Origin: Podospora pseudocomata
Lineage: Eukaryota > Ascomycota > Sordariomycetes > Sordariales > Podosporaceae
Direction: 5' to 3'
DNA: 64,000 nucleotides
Assembly: GCF_035222375.1 (NCBI RefSeq)
Contig: NC_085891.1
Location: 2,480,001 to 2,544,000 of the forward strand
The notes under the pieces: model-generated
What the model saw: the letters and a program-made list of their open reading frames with translations, nothing else
Database searches by the model: none
Told to the model about the DNA's origin: nothing
Shown here: in pieces, positions 9,974 through 22,528 of the stretch
Layout of the letters: each line of letters starts with the position of its first letter
Numbering within the stretch: the stretch's first letter is position 1
Program-made: the position numbers and the translations under genes

Positions 9974-11861
9974 GGTTGGCGGTTGAGGCTAACCCAGTGC
10001 GGTTTGACAGGTGGGGATGGTGGAGGGAGGTGCCAAGGGGACCGTTCGTGGGGGAGGATTTATTTTTGGAAGGGTGACCCTGCGTAAATCAACGGGCATG
10101 GTCATAGCTCCTGTGGGGCCTCTCCTATCGATAAGATATTGAAGAGGTCAGGGGATTCATGGTGTTTTCTTTGTCCTCGCAGCAATAGGCAGTGGCAGCA
10201 GTAGACTAGTGGCAGGGGCACATTGGCAAGAGTAGAAGAGAGTGAGTGGTATTAGAAGAGGAGTCACGTACTAGGTAGAAAAGTAGTGGCAGCAACAGGG
10301 TAGTGGTGGAAAATATCTTAGTGGAAGCAACAGCAACAGCTTTCTAGGTCGTCAACAACATTCTAGGCCATCAACAGCAGTATCACCGGATGACTGTCAC
10401 GGCAAGAACTAGAGCAGTGCCTTAGGCAAGCAGGGCAACCTGAAAGATACGTTGGTAACATCAGAGCAAATTGCAAAACCAGCAGAGTAGCTATATTGGC
10501 AGCAGCAAAGATATCAGCAACAGCAGCAGATATATTAGTACTTGAGCCGAGCAGGGTATCGCAGCAGGACAGCAGAATATATCAGTAAGACCAGCAAAAG
10601 ATGTAAGCATCAACAGTAGAATACCTGTATTGGATAACAGGCTCCACAGATTATATTAGCAGCCACAGCAAACTGCATGGGTGGCAGGAGCAAAAGCACC
10701 ATCGGAGGGTTGTAGTAAAATCTCTCACTATGTAGCAATGGTAGGAGAGCTCATCGGCAGGAGTGAAGGTTATTCTCATGTGGTAGAAAACGGACTCGCG
10801 GTAATTGGTAGGGACAGGGTGTCTCAGCACCAACAGCACCTGAAGAATGGCTATAACAAGCTGGAGCTGGTAATAATGGAGAGATAAACCGTATGCTGCG
10901 GGAGAAACGGAGTGGCAGGAGTTGCAAATTAAGTATCTTTAATTACAATAACAGAAAGGAATAACCATGGCCGAAGCAGGAGTGACAGCCTATGGATATA
11001 GAGAGAAATGTAAGAGACTGGGAAATCACATCTTTTAGCCACAGCGTCTACAGTCTCCCCATGATCTTTTTCCAGCATCTGATCCCAACACCAACATGTC
11101 ACTACCATCCGATCTTCTACAGTTCCGCCTAAGCATCTGTATATCTATGTAATTACTGTGCCATGCTCAGCAGCAACGAGTGCGATTGGGCTTTTGTCCA
11201 CAAGCACCCAGACAAGGTCTGACTTTCATAGGAACTGTAAACAAGTCAATCCGATAATGTAGAGACGAAGTGGTTAAGTAATTAAACCAAAGATGTAAGT
11301 GTAAAGATGAAACGTTTCCAGACGAAGATGAAGACAGCACCTTAAGGGAGATCCTTCCATTGTCAATCCCCCCCCATCGTGAACTTCACAGATCAAAACG
11401 TGTCTACAACACGGATTCTGTGACTTGACATCATAACACCCACATCATCACGTCACCACATCAACACAATCCAGTACAGAACAAACGTAATTATAGAACC
11501 CCTATATACGCAAGAAAACCACAACTATAGCTTGCCCCAGGCTGGCTCCCGCCCTCCCAGTCACCAAGCAAAGTAACGAAGAAAGCACAATTGCCACTCC
11601 ACCCAGAAACCTCTTGTTCTAGTCTATTCCCCCTTGCTTTCCAGGTTTCGAAAAAAAAAAACCCCCAATTTGCCTCCCTCCATGCTTTTCTCTATAGAGC
11701 TCAAATTCTCCAAGATTACCCACCGCCCAGACCCCATTATTCGTGTATAGAAAAAGATGCTCGTCTCCCTCTCGTTCTAGCCATGGGAGAAGCGCAAGAA
11801 TCGAAGCAAAGAGATAACCCCCCCCCAATATAGGTTGGTAGCGAGAGGCAATACCACAGTT
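9974..11861. other. intergenic with a long CAG/GCA-rich degenerate tract
   Basis: No gene found. From about 10165 to 10900 the plus strand is rich in irregular CAGCA/GCAGCAG/AGCAACAG words separated by unrelated bases, with stops in every frame. From 10900 to 11861 there is ordinary intergenic sequence with short homopolymers (A10 at about 11651). The minus-strand CorA gene ends at 11862. Confidence 0.5.
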
Positions 11862-13784
11862 CTAAAACATGCGATAATGCCTCGCCAGCCAAAAGCCCAG
11901 AATGCAAAAAGTCAAGAGACTGCCTAGAATCCCAAAGAAAGGCGCGAGAGTGGCCCCGTCCCCATCCGCAAACGGCACCCTGACGTTCATTCCAAACAGG
12001 CCCGTCACCACATTGAGCGGGACAATGATGGACGCGAGCAGAGTCACCTTGCCCAACATACGGTTGGTGTTTGTCCCTTGGGCAATACCATCAATCGAGA
12101 TCTGAGCGAGATAATTGCTGTGCGCGCGAGACAGCATCTTTTCGCAGTGGCCGAGGTTGTTCATCATGGTAACAACGTGATCCTGGATATCGCCAAGGTA
12201 CATGCCTATGTCCATACGTGGCGTGACCTTGTAGTTCTCGTTGCACCTCTTGGTGAAGCCTCGGAGGACGTCGGCCTTGCCGCCAAGTAGTCTCATCAGA
12301 GCCATCGTGTTCTTGCGTGCTGTGCCGATCTTGCGGAGGAACTGTGCCATGTCATCTGTACGGGCAATGAAGACCTCATCCTCAATCTGGTCCGTTTCGT
12401 CCTCAAGCGAGCGGATATCAGGAGCGAATGAATCAACGATATCGTCGCTGCGAGCTGGTCAGCTTTGAAACTGATTAAAAGATACCAAATACACTTACAT
12501 CAAGGCGTAGCAAATCCAGTCGCTACTGAGCGAGACATAATCCTTGAGCATTGCGATTCTCTTCCGCACGTGAGAGGCATGAGAATTCTTGGCATAGCTG
12601 AAACTCAGCGTGCCCTCGCGGAAGACAACCGCATAGATGTTGAAAGGCTTGAACTCCTTCTCCCCATCCTCGTCATTCTCGATAAAGAACGACCGGAAGC
12701 AGGCAAAGTAGTACGACGGGAAGAGTTCAATCTTCTCGCGAGATTCCTGCGTCGTGATATCTTCAATTGTCAGGGGATGGATACCAAAGGCCCTGCAAAC
12801 GGCGCGCACCTCCTCTTCAGAAGGGTTCTTCATATCCAGCCACCACACACCATCCGTCTCGCCCTTGGGGAAGCTGAAGAGACCACGGATATCCTCACCC
12901 TCCACGAGCAATCCTTCGAGATCGGGGGCATTGATTGTCGATTCCCAGGCCGAAGAGAAGAAACTGACCCGGTTTGGATCTGGCTGAAGCACCGGGAGTT
13001 GGACCTGCTTGACCTGTTCCTCGTCTTGACCTTTTTCGGACTTTTCTTGGTGGCTCTCTGCGTCAAAGGCTGGCGACAGAAAGTCACCATCCAAAGTGAT
13101 CATGGGCGTTGGAACATTAGATGGGTTGGTAGAGGGCCGGACATCAGGGAATGTGCGAAGCACAGAAGGACGACGAGCTGCTTCACGGGCCTCACTTTCG
13201 GCTTTCATGAAATTCTCCAGATAGTCAAAGTCAATGTGCAGGGTGGCACCACTCCGCTCGTCCTGAAGCGGAAAGCAGACATCCTCCTCGGCTGACTTGT
13301 TGGTTGCAAGACTGGCGGCATCATCACTCGCCGCCACAGTGACCTGCTTGCTGCGGTAACTATGCCGACTGACAATGGATGCAGTCCTCTGAAGCGGTGG
13401 CTCCTCCTGCTCATTCTGCTCCGGCTTCGGTTCCGAGAACGACATGTCGCGCTCCCGCCGGCGGGCCTCGGCAAAGGCCTTGACCGAATTAGGAGGCGAC
13501 GAAGAGCGATCTGAAATCGACTCGATGGTTGGCCGACGGGCGCGTCTCAAAGTGGGCGAGTTCTCAGGCCCCTCATCGTCGATGATGGCCTCTTCAAAAT
13601 CGCGAACAACAGGTTGTCCGGCTGCAACAGCTGCAACTTGGCGTGCCCCGTAAAGGGAGTCAAATGTTCCTCGTCGAGCGCGATCAGGGCGATGCACCGA
13701 CGCCGTCTGGTTTCGGTGGTCGTCCAACTCTGGAACAGGGGTCGAGTACCCCGAGTTTCCGCCCATCTCCTCCTGGTCGGACAT
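11862..13784 (-). CDS. CorA family Mg2+ transporter, Alr1/Mnr2 type
   Basis: This is a divalent-cation (Mg2+) channel of the plasma membrane or vacuole. Two exons (13784-12499 and 12447-11862, a 51-nt intron in phase 2) give 623 residues. The first ~270 residues are polar, Arg/Ser-rich and probably disordered; the CorA soluble domain follows (WWLDMKNPSEEEVRAVCRAFGIHPLTIEDI, FNIYAVVFREGTLSFSY), with a helical stalk across the splice junction (ICYALIDDIVDSFAPDI). The C-terminus has two membrane helices, the first ending in the family signature GLFGMN (GMN filter) and the second ILGSLLTFCILGFWLARHY. The long acidic N-terminus and the YALIDDIVDSFAP stretch place it with fungal Alr/Mnr2 proteins; plasma-membrane Alr1 and vacuolar Mnr2 cannot be told apart by eye. 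A second, divergent CorA gene lies at 60.7-62.4 kb. Confidence 0.93.
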
Positions 13785-15457
13785 TTTCGTGGTGTGTCTG
13801 CTTGTCGTCTTGCGGTGATCCAGTGGTATTGATAGTTCCGTCCCCTTTCTCAGTCTCTTTCCTTAGCTTCCTTACTTTTTCCCGATGCAATGGGTCCTAA
13901 CCCAGCCCAAGAGCCCCTAGTGAGGACTCAGTCGCAGCGCATATTGCCGTGGGTGTCGTCGCAAGAAAGCACCAGCGGGGGGCAGCGAACGGCCGGGAGC
14001 CGTCCGCAACGACGCTCTTGTAAAACACCTGAATTGAGAAGAGGGCCGCGGTACCGGGACTCTGGTAAAGCGACGCTGGTGAAGGTGGCGGGTGATCTTC
14101 GTTTCTGTGATGTCAAATTAAACTCGTAGGCTACTGAAGGCCAGTTAAGGCGGCTTCTTGTTCACTCCACTGTAGACCAGCTCAGGCCCCAGGAGTGAAC
14201 GAGGAGTAGAAAACGTTGAATCGATGGTGCCCGCCAGTTTGTGATGACGAAGCAGTCGAGACAGCCTGTGCGACTCGGGACCCGTATATATGTCGCAAAT
14301 TCGGCGCGCTATCGTGATGGTCTGATCAAACCAGCTTCTGGGGTCGAAATTATCGGCGCTGACTTCTATGAAACAATATTGATGCAAGCTGGCTAATGGC
14401 GGTAGTTGCTAAGGAGAACAGTCGGCAGGCATGGCCTGTTCCTAGGTAGCTAGGTTGCGGATGTTGGTGATGAGTGATAATTAGGTGGTGCAAGGAGAAA
14501 AAGAGCAAAGCAGGTTGACCGCGTTTTGAAGCTGACAGTCAGATATGCCGAGCATATGACGTTCCTGATTCACAAGGATAAGGGGCTGCGCCACAGGTGA
14601 ATTTCTTAAATAAACCCCTGTAGGAATGCGAATTCACTCCGCTTGACAGGGAGAGGTGACTTCTCAACGGTCACCAGGTTTGTCGAGAAAGATGTTGTAG
14701 GATGGGATGGAAGGGGGAGGGATGGAGGGATAGTGCTCTGGGCCCGGCGATGGATTTTCACTTTTTGGCCTCTGCTCAAAGAAATTCCAAGTTGTTGGTC
14801 AGGAGGGCTTTCCTTGACATTGACTTTGCACGGGATGGAAAAAGTTTGGCCACTTAGCGCCGCCGGCGTTAGTCATCGCTAACCAAAAGCCCGCAATTCG
14901 GGTATCAAAGGGCCAAGAGACTCTTGTCACAGAATTGCGTACGTAAAAAGGGCAGAACGCCTCCATCGTCAGGAGAGCAGCTAGAAAGCTCGAGGGCGCT
15001 CCATCCGAGAGATAAGCTCACATTCCCAATTCCTTCCACTGCCAATGAGGAGAGATATCAACCCCATCCCGTCAATAATACAGCAGCACATGCACTGCAC
15101 AGGTGCATGATAGGGGAGTTGTGTTCAGCCTCAACAGGGGCTGTTGGGCTTCGACGCAGTAGCGACCTCCTCAAATGCACCAAATCTTCCGGGAAGTGGG
15201 GCTTATATGTACATTCTGATTGGCCAGTTGCATCCAAGCACACGGTGCCCTGTCCTGTGCGCTGCCAGAGGGCAAGTGCAAGCGGCACGTCCCCCAGAAG
15301 ACACGTTGAAACCAATTGCAGATCCACTCTTTTGACATCAATCACTGTGGACCAGACCACGGCGCATCACAGACAATTCATATCAATCGCGATAGCAACG
15401 ACGACCTCAATCGCCAGCTCCCTGTCCAAAGTCCAGGCTCATCCTTGATAACTCAAG
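13785..15457. promoter_or_regulatory. divergent intergenic region between the CorA and spc1 genes
   Basis: 1.7 kb without a supportable gene. A 174-codon frame just upstream of spc1 (14924-15448) starts at TTG, has no domain and overlaps the likely spc1 leader. Confidence 0.5.
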
Positions 15458-15883
15458 ATGGCGGAACAACTCCTCGAGCAAGCCCGCGACATCTTTGAAG
15501 GCCAGATTGTACTTCCCTCCATCTTCCACAACAATCACCTGTCCCCCCCAAAGCTAACTTATACATCCCAGGACTTCGAAGGCCAAAAGCTAGTAGAGAA
15601 TCTCGTCAACATCTCGCTCTCGATAGTAGGAGTACGATGCTACCACAATCCCCTTTTCCAGCAGACAGCACTAACTTCACCCCAGGCAATCGCCTTCCTT
15701 GTCGGCTACTTCCTCCAAGACATCAAGCTCGCCGTCTACATCGGTCTCGCCGGCACCGCCGCCACTTTTCTTCTTACCGTCCCTCCCTGGCCAATCTACA
15801 ACAAGAATCCCGTCGAGTGGTTGCCGGTAGCGGGAGCCGCACCACCAACGAATATAGTTATCGATGAAAAGATGCTGCGGTGA
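15458..15883 (+). CDS. spc1: signal peptidase complex subunit 1 (Spc1/SPC12)
   Basis: This is a small non-catalytic membrane subunit of the ER signal peptidase complex, thought to guard substrate choice. Three tiny-to-small exons (15458-15508, 15572-15631 and 15686-15883; introns of 63 and 54 nt, both phase 0) give 102 residues, matching the family. Recognisable stretches are DFEGQKLVENLVNISLS (the Spc1 N-terminal cytosolic motif), AIAFLVGYFLQDIKLAVYIG and ATFLLTVPPWPIYNKNPVEW: two hydrophobic spans with a short lumenal turn, then a PPWP.Y.K.P.EW tail. Without splicing the conserved DFEGQ...AIAFLVGY block is interrupted. Both introns have good branch sites (CTAAC). Confidence 0.93.
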   Translation: MAEQLLEQARDIFEGQIVLPSIFHNNHLSPPKLTYTSQDFEGQKLVENLVNISLSIVGVRCYHNPLFQQTALTSPQAIAFLVGYFLQDIKLAVYIGLAGTAATFLLTVPPWPIYNKNPVEWLPVAGAAPPTNIVIDEKMLR

Positions 15884-16387
15884 GGGAATCGGACGAGGCT
15901 ATGTGTATTTCTGAGAGCAGTTCAATTTATGGTTTTAGTGAAATGCGGTTAGCATTCGGGACATTGTCTTTTGCATTCTCCAGGGCTTGATTTACATGGG
16001 AGGGACATCAGCGTCCGTTGGTGGCTTGGGCAGCATAGATGTGAGAACACTTCATGGCCGGACTTTAAACACAGATGTTGGTGTCTGTCTTTCTGCTAAC
16101 TAGCACCAAAGTTCTGGATGACCACCAAATCGGTGTCTTGATACTGGCACACACCAAGTGTGATCGTGAACGTCGTTGAATTCCTCTAAGCAGGGGATTT
16201 CCCATATCGTGAACTCCTCTTACGAGGCAAGACTCAAGTACATGTGCTCGTGTTGTAAACCCAGTCCCAAACTCCCAAATTATCACCAGTCGTCTGTGTC
16301 CCTTCGCTTGTGCCATATTCCAACATTGTGACAGCTGTGTTGTTCGGGCAACATCCCTTCCAAGCTCCGCCTTTCAATTTAGATACT
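15884..16387. other. convergent 3' region between spc1 and rbx1
   Basis: Nothing but 3' untranslated and intergenic sequence is seen in this gap between two converging genes. Confidence 0.6.
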
Positions 16388-16884
<497 letters not shown>

Positions 16885-18437
16885 GGTTGTTTGTCGTCGT
16901 TTTGCGAAACGGGGTCGAAGTGGTGGACAAGTTGGTGTTTTGTTTTCTGAAATCTGCGATGCGGGGGGAAAGTTTGGTCTGCCTTCGCTGGTTGTGCTGA
17001 AATCGCAGCTACCAGCCAGCGTTGGTCAGTCTCCGCTTTGGCTTGTTATTGGTGCAGGAGAGGCGGCAGAAAGGTGTTGGGCTTATTATGACATCAACCA
17101 CGAACCAGAGGCAAGTAATCTCCTTGAGAATATCTTATCAAAAACTAACAACCTCTTTCCTCACGATCTAGTGAAAGACTCGCTCTTCCAAGAGCGCCTG
17201 GTAAATCCAAATCCACCAGGCAACTGCGAGTCGCAGCCGCCGTCGGGCTGAGTTGACAGCCCCGCCACAACCCCGCGCCGACTGATGTGTCAGGCTGGAT
17301 AAATGCATACCAACCAGGATCATTGCATAGAGGCCCCGTATGATGCAAATCATGCAGTGCGCTAGAAACCGGGACTTTCTCTTGCCGTCTCGCAACGATG
17401 GACCCTGGCGGATACCACCCTCATAAATACATTGATCGCTTCACTGGCAGAGACGTCATGATCCAGATCATCTATCTACATTGGGCTTGAAGCAGAGGAG
17501 AATCATAACGACTTGTCATGTTGGTTTGGGCTGTTGGGCTGCCTGAACAAACACCTGAAGTGAGGCCTACCAAGCAATGCCGGGCAGAGCGAGCTTGGCA
17601 GCTGGGACAAAGACGGGAGCAAGTGGGCAGTTGGGGGCAGTCACAGCCACTCTCTCTGCGTTCAGCATTCCATCAGCCAAGAAATGGTCCCTCTTGGGTG
17701 GTCATCCTGTTAACCGTCGCAATGAATGATAAGGGTTTCAAGGTCTTGAGAGTTAATCCAAGCCATGTGAGCCCGGGCAGTTTGAGTTTCAACGTTTTTT
17801 TTTTTTTGTTTTTTGTTTTTTTGCGAGAGCCTCAGGGGAATCTAGTAGACAATTAAACGCACAAAATGAAGGGTTTGATGGCGAGTAAGTTGGCCAGGAG
17901 CAATGCTGCTCCCTCATTGGACCTCTTGCAGGAGTGAATGCGGTTCGCGGTTACAGGAAAGGGCGCGCGGGCCAAGTGCACGATGGAATTCAGGCCTGGC
18001 TGCCAGGTCAGCCTGCCCGATCGGCGACAGCATTAAATATGCGGTATCCTAGGGAAGCCCCAGCTACTTGACTCCTCCCGCCTCCATCGCGATTCTCTTT
18101 CCTACCACAATAAACAAACCCCTCAAAAAACACCCCAAAAACAACATGCGCAGAGAAGCGACCGCCGAAAAATTCATCATTGCCAATTCCAGTAGTCTTA
18201 CCGAGTCATCAACAAGGACCAGCGCTCCATTTGCCCTCCGATCAACCGTCACATCGACGTTGTTGAGCAGAGTCGTTCCCCGCCCGCCCATCCCATAAAT
18301 CGTCACTTGGAGCACACAAGTCACAGACCCTCTGCGCGCCACCCGCAAACGGTCTATCTAACCTTGAGGTTATCGCTGTCTGATCGACTATAAATCCCTC
18401 TTTCCCATCTCTACCCGCGGGACTTTCTCTTACCACT
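16885..18437. promoter_or_regulatory. divergent intergenic region between rbx1 and the Edc1-like gene
   Basis: No gene seen. A T-rich run lies at 17797-17822. A short open frame over the rbx1 start (16763-17251) is an antisense shadow. Confidence 0.5.
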
Positions 18438-19703
18438 ATGCTGCAGCAGCAACAACGACAACCGCACGAACAACTGCGTGCTAAGCACACTCCAGGGAGA
18501 CGGCGACCAAAGCGCCCGGGGAACTCTCCCGCCCTCAAAAACTATGCTTCGGAAAACGATGTGCCTAGCGATGCGTGCGCACCGGTTGACCTCGGCATTC
18601 CGCTGACGCCACAGAAATCTGTGTCAAACAGCCCTGCACCCGTCTCGTCGTCACAAGCGCAACCCAATCAATCCGGCAAGCCCAAAGGTCGCACTGCGAA
18701 CAACAAGCCGCGCCCAAAGTCAGGCCCTTCGACATCGCCTGTTCCAGCCAGGCATGGTCGCAACTCTCCTCCCGAGTCGGCTCCTGCAAAGGCCGCGGGT
18801 CTCCCTGCTGCGTATGCTGGTGCAACATTTCATGCGTCGCCGGCTCCTGCTTCCCTCCCGATTCCCAGTTTTCTCGCTGCCAAGGCCTTGGATTCGCCCG
18901 GTATTAAGGACACCGGCCGCGTCAGTTCAGAGCCTTCGCCTCCTGCCACCGATACCGAGGCTTCTACCCCTCGACAGAGGATCATGAGCGCTGAAATCAC
19001 ACGAGAAGAATCGCCGCTTGATTTCTTTTTTAAGGCTCACAGAGCTGAAAAGGAGAGCGAGGCCCGCAGGGCGAGCACGGCAAATATCTCGATTCCTCCA
19101 TCTAGCATGTATTCGCCACCAGCCCAGCCGCAATCTCCTTTGGCCCCTAGGACAGTCCCGAACGGCATTGATGCCCGTCGTCACCAGCGACCAGTATATC
19201 AGCGGAATGGATCAAGCGGAATTTCAACTTCGGAGTTGGACGGCAACCCAAGAGCCCCCATTGGACCAGCCTTCTCGACACCTTATAACGACAGGCTTCG
19301 GGCAGCAGGACGCATCAATGAAAAGCAGGCCAACTCTCCACAGAGCACCTTTCATCAGCAGCAACAGTTCGCCCCTCCACAACAGTCATCGCCGGCAGAT
19401 GCCACAGAGAGGCTCAAACAGTATCTTGCCATTGGTTCTCAACCACCGATCAAGTTGGATTTCACCAAAGCATCATCCCAACCCAAAAATCAGGCTCCTC
19501 CCAAGCCAATCACTTTGGAGTACACCCGCTCGGGCCCGGCACCCGACATTCCCAGGCAGTACCCCGTTGCCGGGTATGCTAGACCTGAATACAGCCGACC
19601 GGCAGACCTTGTGGACGCAGAAGATCATCTTCGTCGTGTGTTGAAGATTGACGGACTGAATCTAGGAGGAGCGCGCCTTCCAACAAATTATCAGAGCTCC
19701 TAA
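18438..19703 (+). CDS. Edc1/PNRC-like mRNA decapping activator
   Basis: The protein (421 residues, one exon) is mostly disordered, Pro/Ser/Gln-rich and probably cytoplasmic. Residues ~126-146 carry YAGATFHASPAP followed by SLPIPSFL, which matches the short Dcp1-binding motif of the Edc1/PNRC family (YAG..F..SP....LP.P). About 45 residues later ESPLDFFFKAHRAEKE (191-206) looks like the second conserved element of fungal members. These motifs recruit and stimulate the Dcp1-Dcp2 decapping enzyme. The rest (polyQ start, Arg-Gly-Pro stretches, QQQ near 310) is low complexity. The C-terminal DAEDHLRRVLKI could be a third short helix. The start is the first ATG, with a good upstream context. The role is inferred from short motifs only, so an unrelated scaffold cannot be excluded. 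Confidence 0.75.
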   Translation: MLQQQQRQPHEQLRAKHTPGRRRPKRPGNSPALKNYASENDVPSDACAPVDLGIPLTPQKSVSNSPAPVSSSQAQPNQSGKPKGRTANNKPRPKSGPSTSPVPARHGRNSPPESAPAKAAGLPAAYAGATFHASPAPASLPIPSFLAAKALDSPGIKDTGRVSSEPSPPATDTEASTPRQRIMSAEITREESPLDFFFKAHRAEKESEARRASTANISIPPSSMYSPPAQPQSPLAPRTVPNGIDARRHQRPVYQRNGSSGISTSELDGNPRAPIGPAFSTPYNDRLRAAGRINEKQANSPQSTFHQQQQFAPPQQSSPADATERLKQYLAIGSQPPIKLDFTKASSQPKNQAPPKPITLEYTRSGPAPDIPRQYPVAGYARPEYSRPADLVDAEDHLRRVLKIDGLNLGGARLPTNYQSS

Positions 19704-22528
19704 GTTCTGGTGCAAATCTGCAACGGAACGCCATTTCTTGGCAAGATCCTGCATTAAGGCAGGGCATCTCATCTGTTTCATTTACCTTTTCCATGTTATT
19801 GGTTTTGTTACCTCTCTCCATTCTGGGCGTTTAGGGTATTTGTTTTTCTACGACACCAGGCACGGCATGGCGATCACGATTTATTTCAGGGCTTTCAGTG
19901 CGATACGGTGGCGGACTTGGTCTCCTGGGCGAAAGGGGTACGGCGGCTCGTCACAGGGTTCTGGGGTTCTTTTTACTATCATGATTCGGATATGGTCGGT
20001 CCCTTGGGAGTTGATTTTTCATTCATTTTCAGGAGCAATCGTCTGGATTTTTGGCATCATTATCTTTGATCAGAAGGAGTCACTTTGACTTTCCTTTTCC
20101 TCACCCCTTTTGATGCCGAGTTTTTGAGGCGAACAACAAACGGGTGGCTTATCAGTTGAAGAAGAAAGACGTTATAGATTTCTTTCCTATCTACGGCTAA
20201 CTTCTACTACGATACACCGAGGGCGGCGAGGATGGCATTGGGACTTTCTCTTTTTAGCGATGGGTTTCTCCGGGTTTTTCTCAAACCACATTGGCAGGCG
20301 AGCATGGCGGGCATCTTTCGATTCAAGACGAGGGGTTGGGATTTGGAAAACGGATGGTTTCCCGAATGGGAACAAACGAGGCTTTGTTTGCGCCTCTTCC
20401 AAGTTCCTGCCCCGCGCTTCTCGAATCTATCACGATCAACGACGACATTGTCATCATCATCATCATCATTCGCTTCTTTTACTGTTCATCGACATACATC
20501 ACCAACCCACGATGATACCACGTTGCATCCAGCCAGCAAAGCGAACCATCATTCAATCTTTTTTTATCTCTCTTTCCTCCTCTTCGGTTCATCGTTGTTT
20601 CATTCGAAATATGGGAGTTCACGAAAAGGGGGGCGGACGGGACCTGCCTTACCACCTGACCTCATCGGTTTTTTTTTTTTGAGGTGAAGCACTTGGGTTG
20701 TTGTTTTTTCATCAAAATGATACCCCATTACTGCACTCAACCAACCCGGGAAATTTTTCACTGGCTTTTTTTTCTTCTTCTCTTTTTGGTCAAATATTGG
20801 GTGGGAAACTTTGTACTTATTTTTGCTGACTCTTTTTTTTTTTTTTTTTTTTTGTTTTGGTTAAAGGGAGTTTTGTTTGGGGGGAGATTAGGTTTCTCTG
20901 TCCTGTTTACTACTAATACAGGTGGTGGTTGGCGGCGAGGGTGGGAATTGCTGCTGTTGTTTTTTTCCAGGAGTGTGTAGGGAAGGGGGGTGTTTAAGGC
21001 GCCAAGCGGCGGGGTGTCTTTCAAATTAGGGTTGAGGGTGGGAATGAACGATGATTGGGAGGAATGGGAGAGGAACTCGATGGGGAAGATGGTATGGATG
21101 GTTGAGTGGATAGGTGGTGGGTGTAGGATGGAGGAGTTGCGGTGGTGATGATGATGATGATTTTGGATGGCGCTTTTGCTCTCTGCCAAGGGTGAGAAGA
21201 CTTGGCGGGTCTTATGGGTGAGGATAGTTGAACGATGGACGATGGCCAGATGTGGGATATGGTGTAGCTTTATGGGGAGGGGTTATAGGGGTCTGCACAA
21301 GAGTAGGTGGTGGAGATGATGAAGAAGTAGGTGAGTGAACGAGCAAGAAGAGGCAGAAGAAGGGGAATGGCCAGGGAGGTGTGCAGAGATGGGGAGTGAA
21401 GAAGATCCGCAGGATGACGGGGGGGCAGGATGGCAAGGGGTACGGACACACACAAAAAACGAACGACCAACCGATCTCTCTCGAATATGGTTATTCTATC
21501 ACACGATTACCTCGCGCTTTTCATGGGCAAATGCAACGTCCTCGCTGATCAAGCGGAAACTCTTGGGGGACGGTGGGTGGGGGAGAAGAGAAAACAAAAG
21601 AAAGAAAAAACTTTTTTGGAGGGAAATATATGGTGGGAGGATAACGCATGGACAAGAGAACCAGTTATTAGCAGACATAGTTTCGTGAAATGTCAGCAGC
21701 CATCATATTTTTCCGCTATTTTTGGTGTTTTCCGAAGGGGAGGAGGAACTGTGATGTGATTTGTGAGACTGAAGTTATCTTGTGTAATTGGGTCATGAAC
21801 ACAGCACGCGAACACGGCATTAGATTACATGAGGGTTTGTTACTCAATCTGGATGGTTCTGAGAGAATGAATGGCTATGAAGCAAAGATTTTGGATGTTG
21901 TGGCCGGGGGAGCCGGTCCCTATGACCTGGTAAGTACCCGACCTTGCCCCACGGGGGTACGAGCTTTGCGGCCCGCAGCCAGGGGACGGGTGATACTCCT
22001 CTGGAGGTTTTTGGGATGGGATACAAGGCAGCTAGAATATTTTCAAGACATGTGTGTGTGAGTGTGTGTGTGTGTGTGTGTATCTCACTCATTATATCCG
22101 AGGTGCTTGCCTTTTGGAGTCTCATGGCCGGAAGCGGACCCTGTTTGATTCACATCTTGACCCCCTCCCTGAGAGAAGAAATGGCCCGCGTTGCCCCGAA
22201 GGTTGTGCTGGCCGCCGAACAGCGGTACAATTCCACCCGCCGACTTCGGAAGGCGGGGTCGGGGGATTGGAATTGGCGATCAAGCTTTGGGGAGTTCCAA
22301 GTCAAAAGGGGCTGCTCGAACATCAACCTGCTTTGGGATGATTTTTCCTCTGAAAGTTTTATTTTATCTATTTTTGTTGTTTGGGTCTGTTGACAGTTGA
22401 TTCAACCCAATCTACGTCATAGCTGTTCTTGGGCTCTCTATACACCTTTTTTTTGCTGCGCCCAAAACCCCGACGTTATCCGACCCCGCTTCTTTTTCCC
22501 AGCTTTGAAAGTTTAAGGAAGAATAAAA
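19704..22528. other. 2.8-kb gap, 3' region of the Edc1-like gene and upstream region of leu1
   Basis: No supported gene. Poly(T)/poly(A)-type runs (20668-20681, about 20830-20853) and a (TG)n tract (22062-22081) are present. Open frames over 20.2-21.7 kb are low complexity with no conserved domain. Confidence 0.5.
22062..22081. repeat. (TG)n microsatellite
   Basis: About ten TG dinucleotides, about 450 bp upstream of the leu1 start. Confidence 0.85.

Noticed and set aside
12465-13295. 276-codon plus-strand frame
   Set aside because: It is antisense to the Alr/Mnr2-type CorA gene.
14924-15448. 174-codon frame upstream of spc1
   Set aside because: It starts at TTG, has no recognised domain and overlaps the probable spc1 leader.
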